In this document: piece by piece, positions 1-7,634 of the stretch
Position numbering within the stretch: position 1 is the first letter of the stretch
How the letters are laid out: each line of letters opens with the position of its first letter
Translations under genes and position numbers: made by a program
Assembly (NCBI RefSeq): GCF_000092045.1
Contig: NC_007761.1
Span: 3,227,001 to 3,291,000 of the forward strand
Length of the DNA: 64,000 nucleotides
Source: Rhizobium etli CFN 42
GTDB taxonomy: Bacteria > Pseudomonadota > Alphaproteobacteria > Rhizobiales > Rhizobiaceae
Direction of reading: 5' to 3'
The notes under the pieces: model-generated
What the model was told of the DNA's origin: nothing
Databases searched by the model: none
What the model saw: only the letters and a program-made list of their open reading frames with translations

Positions 1-1107
1 CTCGACGAGGTTCGAGCGCACCCTCAAAATATAGAAGCCCATGGTGGCGAGGTGGCTCGGCATGATCCAGCCGTCCTCGCGGCCGTTTGAGATGATCGCC
101 GGCTGGATGCGCAGTGCCGCCTGGAACTGCCGCGTGGTGCCGCTCCAGATCGCGCCAAGATTTCGTTCTTGCACAACCTGCGAGAAATCCGCCTGCGCAG
201 CCGTGAGGATGGCGTAATAGGCATAAAGCTGGCCGTAGGCGAACCAGAACCGGTCGTCGGCACGCGTGTCGAACCAGCCGCGATTGTGGTGTTCCGAGCG
301 CTCGGCGAGCATATCGGAGGTGCTGCCGAGATCGTTGGCGATGCGGTCGATGAACTGCATCAGATTGTCGGCGCGGCCATCGAAAATAACGTTGCAGGCC
401 GACAGATCAGTATTGAACTTGCGTAGGCTGCCGATCGCCGAGCGGTAGTAGGAAGGTGTAGGCGTTTTAGGCCCGAAGGGATTGAGCCCGAAATACCAGC
501 TATATTCGTCGAACTGTAGATTGCCGCGCGCGCTCTGCAGATCATTGTTGATGCCAGACGTGCCGCGCACGCGCCCGAGTGTATCGACAAGCTCCGCCGA
601 AGTCCGCCGGACTGCCTGGTTGATGCCGCGCTGGAACGAGGCCTTGTTGTCGAGGAAGGGCGTGTGATCCCAGTCGATCCCGAAGAAGCCCATTTTGTAG
701 AGCAGCATGGAAGAAATCCATGCGTTCTGGTTGACGTTGAAATCGGTAAGGTCAGCCGTGACGTCGACAATCGCTGAGCGCTGGCAGGTCTTGGTGGCCG
801 CGCCGCTCGCGCCCGCGGCGGACGGCAGTTCCTGCCCGGCGGCAATCTTGCGTTCCGAAAGCCGGTATTGGTCGACGAAGGCGGTGTTGAAGTTCGACCA
901 GACCTGCGTCTGCCAGAAGAAATAGGCATAAAGCACGGCAAAGAGCGCCACCAATGCGATGATCGGCAGCCGGATCAGCCAGCTCCGGCGTTGGTACCAG
1001 CCATGCGCGGCAAGAAAGGGCCAGAAGGCCCAGGCGGAAAACAGCCGGGCCCAGCGGCCGATCGTCCGGCCGATCAGCCTGAAAAAACCGGCAATCCGGT
1101 CAAGCAT
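1..1107 (-). CDS. DUF2333 family membrane protein (C-terminus cut by window edge)
   Basis: The frame is open for 369 codons from an ATG at 1107 to the left edge, so the C-terminus is missing. The start has a strong AGGAG ribosome site about 7 bases upstream. Residues about 43-65 form one hydrophobic membrane segment after a basic N-terminal stretch; the rest is probably periplasmic, so this is a bitopic inner-membrane protein. Overall character and the genus suggest the uncharacterised DUF2333 family (usually about 350-380 residues, so little is missing). No enzymatic motif is visible. It lies just downstream of a coiled-coil gene on the same strand, 138 bases away, and the two may be cotranscribed. 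Function unknown. Confidence 0.75.
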   Translation of the reverse strand, partial: MLDRIAGFFRLIGRTIGRWARLFSAWAFWPFLAAHGWYQRRSWLIRLPIIALVALFAVLYAYFFWQTQVWSNFNTAFVDQYRLSERKIAAGQELPSAAGASGAATKTCQRSAIVDVTADLTDFNVNQNAWISSMLLYKMGFFGIDWDHTPFLDNKASFQRGINQAVRRTSAELVDTLGRVRGTSGINNDLQSARGNLQFDEYSWYFGLNPFGPKTPTPSYYRSAIGSLRKFNTDLSACNVIFDGRADNLMQFIDRIANDLGSTSDMLAERSEHHNRGWFDTRADDRFWFAYGQLYAYYAILTAAQADFSQVVQERNLGAIWSGTTRQFQAALRIQPAIISNGREDGWIMPSHLATMGFYILRVRSNLVE

Positions 1108-1245
1108 CGTCGTCTCCTGTCAGGCGAGGCGAACACCGGGACATCGCCGCCCCGCTGCATCCACATATGCGCTCGCCAGGCCGAGCACAACACGAGGCCC
1201 TCGTTTTTTACGAATGAAAGCAGCTCGAACCGCGCGCGTCACGGA

Positions 1246-2319
1246 TCAGGAGCGCGGAAATAGCGATCTGAAGCGGAAGGATCTGCGCGCCGTATCGATG
1301 AGCGGCGCTCCCGACGTTTCCGGTGCCGGCTCGGCATAGGCCGGAAACTTTTCGGCGACGTCGAGGTCGGCCCGGCTCTTGCGCCGCTCCAGATCCTGGG
1401 CGACCAGCATGCCCTTCTCGAACAGCCTGATCGGGGCTGCGATATCGGGGAAGAGTTCCGGCTTGATCCTGACCTTCATGCCCGGCCGGTCGGTATCGAC
1501 CTGCGCCTGATAGATGATCAGCCGCTCCTCGACATCGATCATCAACTTGCGCAGCAAGACGTTGCAGGCAGCGATCCGGCCATTCAGCGCATCGACGAGA
1601 CCCTGGTACAGGCCGATGAAGCGCTCGCGCCGCTGGCTATCGTCCCGCATCTCGTGCTCCTCCGCGGAAATGCGTTCGGCCTCTGCCTTCAACGCCCGTC
1701 GCTCTGCCTCCATCTGCTCCCAGTGCGCTCTGTTGCCATAGACACCGATTCGGCCCTGCGTCGTCAGTGCTTTGGCGTTGAGCTCCTTCATCTTCAGGCG
1801 GGCGATATCGATGGAATCGACCAGCCGGCGGCGTTGCTCGACAATGCCCACGAGACCGTGTTCGGCTATCTTATGGCGTTCGATGATCGAGGTGCGCTGG
1901 CTTACGATCAGCCCGGCGAGCGCATCCGATTTCGCCAGAAGGTCGAGCAGCCGCTCGATGACCGGCGCCTCGCGCACGCGTTCCGTATACATGCGCCACA
2001 TTCTCTGGCGCGACGTCCAGCCGACCATTTTCTCGCGCAGCGTCAATCCGCGGAAACTGTCGAGATCGGCCGAAACCGCCGCCGTCATTCGATCCAATGT
2101 AAAGACCAGTTCGGCAAGCAACGCATCAAGCGCCGCGCCATTGGCGATATGGGTCTGGAAGCGCACATTCTGTTCGAGAAAAACCTCATCGGCCGACCGT
2201 GTTTCGTCGCTGTCAAAGTCGCGAATGCAGGCTTCGCAACTGGCTCCCTCGGCCGCAATTTTTTCGGCGAGGCTGCCTGCGGCTTCGTACAGGCTGTCGA
2301 ATGGCGGAGGTTTGCGCAC
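1246..2319 (-). CDS. Hypothetical coiled-coil protein, 357 aa
   Basis: The start is a GTG at 2319: a GGGGAG ribosome site sits 6 bases upstream and an in-frame TAG directly precedes the GTG, so no longer start is possible. The product is soluble, charged and largely helical. Residues about 150-260 are rich in Glu, Lys, Arg and Ala with long Ala/Glu/Arg runs typical of coiled coil. No signal peptide, membrane segment or catalytic motif is seen. It lies between tdk and the DUF2333 gene on the same strand; pairing with the DUF2333 membrane protein hints at a shared envelope role, but that is inference. I do not recognise the family. Confidence 0.8.
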   Translation of the reverse strand: MRKPPPFDSLYEAAGSLAEKIAAEGASCEACIRDFDSDETRSADEVFLEQNVRFQTHIANGAALDALLAELVFTLDRMTAAVSADLDSFRGLTLREKMVGWTSRQRMWRMYTERVREAPVIERLLDLLAKSDALAGLIVSQRTSIIERHKIAEHGLVGIVEQRRRLVDSIDIARLKMKELNAKALTTQGRIGVYGNRAHWEQMEAERRALKAEAERISAEEHEMRDDSQRRERFIGLYQGLVDALNGRIAACNVLLRKLMIDVEERLIIYQAQVDTDRPGMKVRIKPELFPDIAAPIRLFEKGMLVAQDLERRKSRADLDVAEKFPAYAEPAPETSGAPLIDTARRSFRFRSLFPRS

Positions 2320-2391
2320 CTAATCTCCCCGGAGAATCTCCTACCCAAGCTAGACGCTCCAGACGCCGAAGAAAACCGGCCTTTCATCGCC

Positions 2392-2994
2392 TCACACAGG
2401 CTCGGCGATCCAGGCCCCGTTCATTTCGTCGTCCCAGTGCCTGCGGCAGAGAGAGACATATTTCTCATTGCCGCCGACATCGATCTGCGCCCCTTCATGC
2501 AGCACCTTTCCCTGCGCGTCCAGCCGCACCACCATCGTCGCCTTACGCCCGCAGTGGCAGATCGTCCGCACCTCGCGCATTTCGTCGGCGATCGCCAAAA
2601 GCTCCTGTGAGGCCGGAAACAGCTTGCCCTGAAAATCCGTCCTCAGCCCGTAGACCATGACGGGGATACCGAGCCGGTCGACGATGCGGGCAAGCTGCCA
2701 CACATGGAGAGGCGTCATGAAATGCGCCTCGTCGACGAAGACGCAGGAGATCGGCGCCCCTTCGCCGCTCAGCGTCATGACCAACCGGAACAGATCCTCG
2801 TCCGGTTCGAAGGGAATGGCGCTCGCCTCCAGCCCGATCCGCGAGCCGATGACGCCGCGGCCGGCGCGCTCGTCGAAGGCGGCGATCAGCTGCACCGTAC
2901 GCATGCCCCGCTCCTGATAATTATAGGAGGCCTGCAGCAGCATCGTCGACTTGCCGGCGTTCATCGTCGAGTAGTTGAAATAGAGCTTTGCCAT
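2392..2994 (-). CDS. tdk: Thymidine kinase (type II)
   Basis: Phosphorylates thymidine to dTMP with ATP in the pyrimidine salvage pathway. The 200-residue length fits cytosolic type II thymidine kinases. Visible motifs: a P-loop NAGKST at residues 12-17, the catalytic FVDEAHF with Glu89, and a zinc-ribbon set Cys146, Cys148, Cys183 and His186. The lasso/thymidine-binding region with GG and Tyr precedes the last Cys pair, as in the family. The ATG at 2994 has an AGGAG site 7 bases upstream; a longer in-frame ORF reaches 3165 but has no ribosome site and unlikely composition. It is divergent from choX, sharing a 236-base intergenic region. Confidence 0.95.
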   Translation of the reverse strand: MAKLYFNYSTMNAGKSTMLLQASYNYQERGMRTVQLIAAFDERAGRGVIGSRIGLEASAIPFEPDEDLFRLVMTLSGEGAPISCVFVDEAHFMTPLHVWQLARIVDRLGIPVMVYGLRTDFQGKLFPASQELLAIADEMREVRTICHCGRKATMVVRLDAQGKVLHEGAQIDVGGNEKYVSLCRRHWDDEMNGAWIAEPV

Positions 2995-3230
2995 CCGATT
3001 TCTCCTTGATCGGCTTATTGAAAGCTCGGATTGGCAAAGAAAAGCCCCGCAACGGCGATAATCACAGGAATTGACGCCCAAAACCGGCCGAAAGCCGCGA
3101 AAACCCGCGACTGCGAAAAATCTGCAGACGTCGCAATCGCACCCGTCGATACGACGCAAACACACTGAGGTCGCTTGTCAAACTGGGTTATTGGTGATTG
3201 GCTTGGGGACCTAAAGACTGGGAGTCTAAA

Positions 3231-4187
3231 ATGAAAACAACAAGCACATTCAAACTCGTCACTGCAACTGCCGTCGCCGCCCTCTCCGTTGCGACCGCCG
3301 CCTTCGCCGCCGATCCCGACAGCTGCTCCACCGTCCACTTCTCCGACGTCGGCTGGACTGACATCACCGCCACGACGGCGACCGCCTCCGTCGTCCTGAA
3401 AAGCATCGGCTATCAGACCGACGTCAAGGTCCTTTCGGTGCCGGTCACCTACACCTCGCTGAAGAACAAGGACATCGACATCTTCCTCGGCAACTGGATG
3501 CCGACACAGGAAAAGGACGTCCGCCCCTATATCGATGACAAGTCGGTCGAATCCTTCGGCCCCAATCTGGTCGGCGCCAAGTACACGCTCGCCACCAACG
3601 CCAAAGGTGCAGAGCTCGGCATCAAGGACTTCAAGGATATCGCCGCCCACAAGGACGATCTCGACGGCAAGATATACGGCATCGAGCCCGGCAATGACGG
3701 CAACCGCCTTGTCATGGATCTGATCGAAAAGAACACCTTCGGCATGAAGGATATGGAAGTCGTCGAATCCTCCGAACAGGGCATGCTCGCCCAGGTCGCT
3801 CGCGCCGAGAAAGCAGGCAAGCCCGTCGTCTTCCTCGGCTGGGAACCCCATCCGATGAACACCAACTTCAAGCTGACCTACCTCACAGGCGGCGACGACG
3901 TCTTCGGTCCCGACTTCGGCGGCGCCAAGGTCTACACGAATGTCCGCGCCGGCTACCTCGGCGAATGCCCGAATGTCGGCGCGATGCTGAAGAACCTGAC
4001 GTTCTCCCTCGACATGGAGAACCAGATCATGGGCAAGATCCTCGACGACGGCAAGGAGCCGGAAGCCGCGGCTACCGAATGGCTGAAGGCCAACCCGTCG
4101 GCACTCGAGCCCTGGCTCGCCGGCGTCAAGACCCGCGACGGCAAGGGCGACGCGCTGGCGGCCGCCAAGACCAGTCTCGGCCTTTGA
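3231..4187 (+). CDS. choX: Choline ABC transporter, periplasmic binding protein
   Basis: Periplasmic receptor of the high-affinity choline importer. Signal peptide is residues 1-27, cleaved after AFA-A. Positions match the known Sinorhizobium meliloti ChoX choline pocket shifted by one residue: Trp42, Trp89, Tyr118 and Trp204 for the aromatic box, and Asp44 and Asn155 for the hydroxyl end (known numbering, as I recall it, W43, W90, Y119, W205, D45, N156). The start at 3231 has GGGAG upstream; a TTG 33 bases earlier would extend ahead of the signal peptide and is rejected. First gene of choXWV. A hairpin with a T-run follows the stop and probably lets choX be made in excess of the membrane genes. 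Confidence 0.95.
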   Translation: MKTTSTFKLVTATAVAALSVATAAFAADPDSCSTVHFSDVGWTDITATTATASVVLKSIGYQTDVKVLSVPVTYTSLKNKDIDIFLGNWMPTQEKDVRPYIDDKSVESFGPNLVGAKYTLATNAKGAELGIKDFKDIAAHKDDLDGKIYGIEPGNDGNRLVMDLIEKNTFGMKDMEVVESSEQGMLAQVARAEKAGKPVVFLGWEPHPMNTNFKLTYLTGGDDVFGPDFGGAKVYTNVRAGYLGECPNVGAMLKNLTFSLDMENQIMGKILDDGKEPEAAATEWLKANPSALEPWLAGVKTRDGKGDALAAAKTSLGL

Positions 4188-4198
4188 TCACATGAACG

Positions 4199-4226
4199 GG
4201 GCGGCTCGCCGCCCTGCTTCATTTTT
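4199..4226 (+). terminator. Intra-operon hairpin after choX
   Basis: A 7-base perfect GC stem (4199-4205 with 4208-4214) is followed by a short T-rich stretch ending in ATTTTTG. It sits 12 bases after the choX stop and before choW. It looks like a leaky terminator or 3' stabiliser that raises binding-protein mRNA over permease mRNA, a common arrangement in ABC importer operons. The choW and choV frames downstream are intact, so it cannot be an absolute stop. Confidence 0.6.
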
Positions 4227-4261
4227 GTCCGATTGTTAGTTTTTTCTGGATAGGCGCGCTC

Positions 4262-5107
4262 TTGAATTGGATCACCGACTCTAAGATTCCCATCGGCCCA
4301 TTGGCCAAATCCTTCGTGGACTGGCTGACCTCGAATGGCGAATGGTTCTTCAACCAGCTTGCCTTTCTGTTGTCGCACGTCATCGACGGCCTGCTCCTCG
4401 TGCTGCAAAAGCCGCATCCGCTGATCGTCATCGCGGTCATTTCCGCACTCGCCTTCTGGCTGCGGCGGTCGATCGCAATCACGCTATTTACCTGCCTTGG
4501 GCTGCTGCTCATCATGAATCAAGGATACTGGAAGGAGACGACGGAGACGCTCGCGCTCGTGCTCGCCTCCACCTTCGTCAGCATGGTGATCGGTATTCCA
4601 CTCGGTATCGCGGCCGCCCGCCGCGCCTGGGTCTATGCCGCCATGCGCCCGGTACTTGATCTGATGCAGACCATTCCGACATTCGTCTACCTGATCCCGG
4701 CGCTGATCCTGTTCGGCCTCGGAATGGTTCCGGGCCTCATCGCGACCGTCATCTTCGCGATCCCCGCCCCCATCCGGCTGACGCGCCTCGGCATCATCTC
4801 GACGCCGCCCTCGCTCGTCGAAGCCGCCGTCGCCTTCGGCGCGCGGCCGATGCAGGTGCTGCGCAAGGTCGAGCTTCCCTTCGCCGCGCCGCAGATCATG
4901 GCGGGCCTCACCCAGACCATCATGCTGTCGCTGTCGATGGTGGTCATCGCCGCACTCGTCGGCGCCGATGGTCTCGGCGTGCCGGTCGTGCGTGCGCTGA
5001 ACACCGTCAATGTCGCAAAAGGCTTCGAAGCCGGTCTCTGTATCGTCATCCTGGCGATCATTCTCGACCGCATGTTCCGCACGGCGGGTGAAGGAGACGG
5101 CGCATGA
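4262..5107 (+). CDS. choW: Choline ABC transporter, permease
   Basis: Inner-membrane permease of the choline importer, 281 residues. About six to seven hydrophobic helices are visible, with the binding-protein-dependent permease region (residues about 95-270) and an EAA-like loop around EAAVAFGARPMQVL that contacts the ATPase. The likely start is a TTG at 4262, giving MNWITDSKIPIG, close to the N-terminus I recall for S. meliloti ChoW; no in-frame ATG lies nearby and GGA is about 11 bases upstream. Its stop overlaps the choV start in an ATGA, so the two are translationally coupled. Confidence 0.92.
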   Translation: MNWITDSKIPIGPLAKSFVDWLTSNGEWFFNQLAFLLSHVIDGLLLVLQKPHPLIVIAVISALAFWLRRSIAITLFTCLGLLLIMNQGYWKETTETLALVLASTFVSMVIGIPLGIAAARRAWVYAAMRPVLDLMQTIPTFVYLIPALILFGLGMVPGLIATVIFAIPAPIRLTRLGIISTPPSLVEAAVAFGARPMQVLRKVELPFAAPQIMAGLTQTIMLSLSMVVIAALVGADGLGVPVVRALNTVNVAKGFEAGLCIVILAIILDRMFRTAGEGDGA

Positions 5108-6156
5108 CCGCGGTAAGCTTCAAGGATGTCAGCATTATCTTCGGCGATCGGCCGGAAGCCGCCCTTGCCATGGCCGACCAGGGCAAAACGCGTGACGAGA
5201 TCGGCGCCGCGACCGGCCTAGTGCTGGGCGTCGCCAATGCCTCGCTGACGATCGAGGAAGGCGAGATCCTCGTGCTGATGGGCCTTTCCGGTTCGGGCAA
5301 GTCGACCTTGCTGCGCGCCGTCAATGGGCTCGCTCCCGTGGTGCGCGGCGACGTCGCGGTCTCCACGACCACCGGCCTCGTCAATCCTTACAAATGCAAT
5401 GCCAAGGCGCTGCGCGAACTGCGCACCCACACCGTCTCCATGGTGTTCCAGCAGTTCGCCCTCCTGCCCTGGCGCACCGTCGCCGAAAATGTCGGCTTCG
5501 GCCTCGAACTCGCCGGCATGCCGGAGGCGGAACGCAAGACTCGCGTCGGCGAGCAGCTCGAACTCGTCAACCTGACGAAATGGGCGAACCGCAAGGTCAA
5601 CGAACTGTCAGGCGGCATGCAGCAGCGTGTCGGCCTTGCCCGTGCCTTTGCCACCGGCGCCCCGATCCTGCTCATGGACGAGCCGTTCTCTGCGCTCGAC
5701 CCGCTGATCCGCACCCGTCTGCAGGACGAACTCCTGGAGTTCCAGCGGCGACTGAAGAAGACCATTCTCTTCGTCAGCCACGATCTCGACGAGGCCTTCC
5801 GCATCGGCAACCGCATCGCCATCATGGAGGGCGGCCGGATCATCCAGTGCGGAACGCCCCACGACATCGTCAAGAACCCCGCGGACCAGTATGTCGCCGA
5901 TTTCGTGCAGAACCTCAATCCGATCAACATGCTGACCGCCGCCGACGTCATGCAGCCCGGCCTCGGCCAGACGGCCGCCGGCATGAGCGTCAGCGCCACA
6001 GCCCGCGCCGCGACCCCGCTCGTCGATGTCCTCGACGTACTCGCCCGCCAGCCGGGCAGCATCGGCATCGTGGAAAACGGCACGGTCATCGGCACCATCA
6101 CCGCTCAGGATATCGTCGCCGGCCTCACGCGCCATCGCCGCAAGGAGGAAGCTTGA
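5104..6156 (+). CDS. choV: Choline ABC transporter, ATP-binding protein
   Basis: Cytoplasmic ATPase of the ChoXWV choline importer, 350 residues, OpuAA/ProV type. Walker A GLSGSGKST with Lys66, Q-loop FQQF near 115, signature LSGGMQQR near 168-175, Walker B LLMDEPFSALD with Glu193, and the H-loop SHD near 225 are all present. The C-terminal portion after about residue 270 is a short degenerate CBS-like region rather than a full CBS pair. It starts inside the choW stop (ATGA). The importer supplies choline for betaine synthesis and for phosphatidylcholine synthesis, which is important in rhizobia. Confidence 0.95.
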   Translation: MTAVSFKDVSIIFGDRPEAALAMADQGKTRDEIGAATGLVLGVANASLTIEEGEILVLMGLSGSGKSTLLRAVNGLAPVVRGDVAVSTTTGLVNPYKCNAKALRELRTHTVSMVFQQFALLPWRTVAENVGFGLELAGMPEAERKTRVGEQLELVNLTKWANRKVNELSGGMQQRVGLARAFATGAPILLMDEPFSALDPLIRTRLQDELLEFQRRLKKTILFVSHDLDEAFRIGNRIAIMEGGRIIQCGTPHDIVKNPADQYVADFVQNLNPINMLTAADVMQPGLGQTAAGMSVSATARAATPLVDVLDVLARQPGSIGIVENGTVIGTITAQDIVAGLTRHRRKEEA

Positions 6157-6187
6157 TGTTTTCGATCCGCTTTGCCACAAAGCGGAT

Positions 6188-6937
6188 ATGAAAGATCAGC
6201 CCTCGCCCTTACGCGAAACCGACGACGAGGCCCGCAGGCTCGCCCGCGTGCTGCTGCGCTCCGCACGGTACGCGGCGATTGCCGTTCTCGACCCGGACAC
6301 CGGTTTTCCCTTTGCCAGCCGGGTCCTCCTCGCCACCGATGTCGATGGCGCCCCCGTCATCCTCGTTTCGAAGCTTTCGGCTCACACGAAGGCGCTCATA
6401 CGAGACCCGCGCGCCTCGCTGCTGACCGGCGAGCCGGGCAAGGGCGATCCGCTTGCCCATGGCCGGCTGACGACCCAATGCACGGCGGAGCCGATTGAGC
6501 ATGGTCATCGGTTCCACGAGCGCATTCGCACGCGTTTCCTCAATCGCCATCCCAAGGCAAATCTCTATATCGATTTCCCCGATTTCCTTTTCTTCCGTCT
6601 CAAACCGGAGCAGGCGAGCCTCAACGCCGGCTTCGGCCGCGCCTACCGTCTCGACGGCGGTGATCTCATCATCCAATCGCCGGCAAACGAAGAGATTGCC
6701 GCCAAAGCGGCCGAAACAGTGCGAGATTTAGTAGAGCGCCATTCCGACGTGGCGGAAACCCTTGCAGCCCGCTTAAAAGCCCCGAAATCGGCTTCTTGGC
6801 GCATCTGCGGCATCGATCCGGCGGGTTTTGAGATCATTTCCGGCGACTTTTTAGTGCGATGCGAATTCGAAACGCTCGCTGTGGATTCCGATCACATTTG
6901 TTCAAACATATCTAAAATAGCATACTCGATACCTTAA
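6188..6937 (+). CDS. HugZ-like pyridoxamine-phosphate-oxidase-fold protein
   Basis: A 249-residue cytoplasmic protein. Residues about 15-150 form the split-barrel flavin/heme-binding fold (pattern with ASRVLLATD, LSKLSAHT-like, and DFLFFRLKPEQASLNAGFGRAY). Residues about 165-240 resemble the DUF2470 C-terminal domain of HugZ heme-utilisation proteins. Family knowledge suggests heme binding or degradation, but a general FMN-binding role is possible. The start is the ATG at 6188, 31 bases after choV; the upstream in-frame stretch overlaps choV and is a shadow. It may ride on the cho transcript. The stop codon lies inside an inverted repeat that overlaps a putative NolR site. Confidence 0.8.
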   Translation: MKDQPSPLRETDDEARRLARVLLRSARYAAIAVLDPDTGFPFASRVLLATDVDGAPVILVSKLSAHTKALIRDPRASLLTGEPGKGDPLAHGRLTTQCTAEPIEHGHRFHERIRTRFLNRHPKANLYIDFPDFLFFRLKPEQASLNAGFGRAYRLDGGDLIIQSPANEEIAAKAAETVRDLVERHSDVAETLAARLKAPKSASWRICGIDPAGFEIISGDFLVRCEFETLAVDSDHICSNISKIAYSIP

Positions 6938-6938
6938 A

Positions 6939-6954
6939 TTTAGGTATATACAAT
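6939..6954 (+). promoter_or_regulatory. Putative NolR binding site, distal
   Basis: Matches the NolR consensus I recall, (A/T)TTAG-N9-A(T/A), exactly: TTTAG, nine bases, AT. It lies about 90 bases upstream of the nolR start in an AT-rich region and overlaps an inverted repeat ATACCT-N7-AGGTAT at 6929-6947. With the proximal copy it suggests autoregulation. Identification is by motif only. Confidence 0.5.
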
Positions 6955-7028
6955 CTTCGAGCCCAGTTGCTAATTTTGCCGCGGGCTCCGGCAGACAGCC
7001 CTTACCAGATAGATGATGTACGTTTCGC

Positions 7029-7044
7029 ATTAGGAAGATAACAA
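7029..7044 (+). promoter_or_regulatory. Putative NolR binding site overlapping the nolR ribosome site
   Basis: ATTAG, nine bases, AA: a second exact match to (A/T)TTAG-N9-A(T/A), ending one base before the nolR ATG and covering its AGGAAG ribosome site. Its first base is exactly 90 bases from that of the distal copy. Binding here would block nolR expression directly, in keeping with reported NolR self-repression in S. meliloti. Confidence 0.5.
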
Positions 7045-7045
7045 T

Positions 7046-7363
7046 ATGGAAACCCCCAATTTGGCTGACCACACGAATGTGGCGGCAGCACTATTGTCAG
7101 CCATGGCCAATCCCAAAAGATTGCTGATCCTGTGCAGCCTGGTAAAAGGCGAAGTCGCCGTCGGAGTGCTCGCCACACAAGTCGGCCTTAGCCAGTCGGC
7201 GCTTTCACAGCACCTTTCGAAACTGCGCGCGCAGAAGCTGGTCAAGACCCGGCGCGACGCCCAGACCATCTACTATTCGAGTACATCCGAGTCGGTCATG
7301 AAGATCCTGGCGACGCTCGAAGACATCTACCTTGTTCCGAGCAGAAACAGATCCGCAGCCTGA
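7046..7363 (+). CDS. nolR: ArsR-family repressor of nodulation genes, NolR-type
   Basis: A 105-residue winged-helix regulator. Residues about 17-90 are nearly identical to the NolR protein I know from Sinorhizobium: AMANPKRLLIL, the recognition helix VGLSQSALSQHLSKLRAQ and RRDAQTIYYSS. No ArsR metal-binding cysteine pair is present; the single Cys34 is not a CxC motif. NolR represses core nod genes and other symbiotic or growth-phase genes. It is slightly shorter than S. meliloti NolR (about 120 residues) at both ends. Two exact matches to the NolR box lie in its own upstream region, which supports the identification. A perfect hairpin about 100 bases downstream may end the transcript. Confidence 0.85.
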   Translation: METPNLADHTNVAAALLSAMANPKRLLILCSLVKGEVAVGVLATQVGLSQSALSQHLSKLRAQKLVKTRRDAQTIYYSSTSESVMKILATLEDIYLVPSRNRSAA

Positions 7364-7462
7364 TGATAGCGCTGACATGACCGTCAGCCGTGCCGGTGCC
7401 GCACGGGAATCCTCCCGGAAGCCTCGGCAACGATATTTCAGCACGTGAACCTTAATGGCACG

Positions 7463-7488
7463 ACCGGCAAATCTGGCGATTTGCCGGT
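7463..7488 (+). terminator. Hairpin downstream of nolR
   Basis: A perfect 11-base inverted repeat (ACCGGCAAATC / GATTTGCCGGT) with a 4-base loop, followed by TGTGTCTTTT. It fits an intrinsic terminator for nolR, though the T-run is interrupted. The rest of the 271-base gap to the aminotransferase shows no gene. Confidence 0.55.
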
Positions 7489-7634
7489 TGTGTCTTTTGG
7501 CGAATTCTTCTGCGCGGAAGCAGGTCGGGACTTTTCTCGTTGACGCGTTAAGAGGCCCTGATAATTTGACCGGGCAGTAAAAATTCGGGCGACGAGCCCC
7601 TCGGGAACGGTCCATCGACGGCCAGGAGAACAGC

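Noticed and set aside
7046..7363. Metal-sensing ArsR/SmtB repressor
   Set aside because: No CxC or other known metal-ligand set; the DNA-binding and dimer regions match NolR closely instead.
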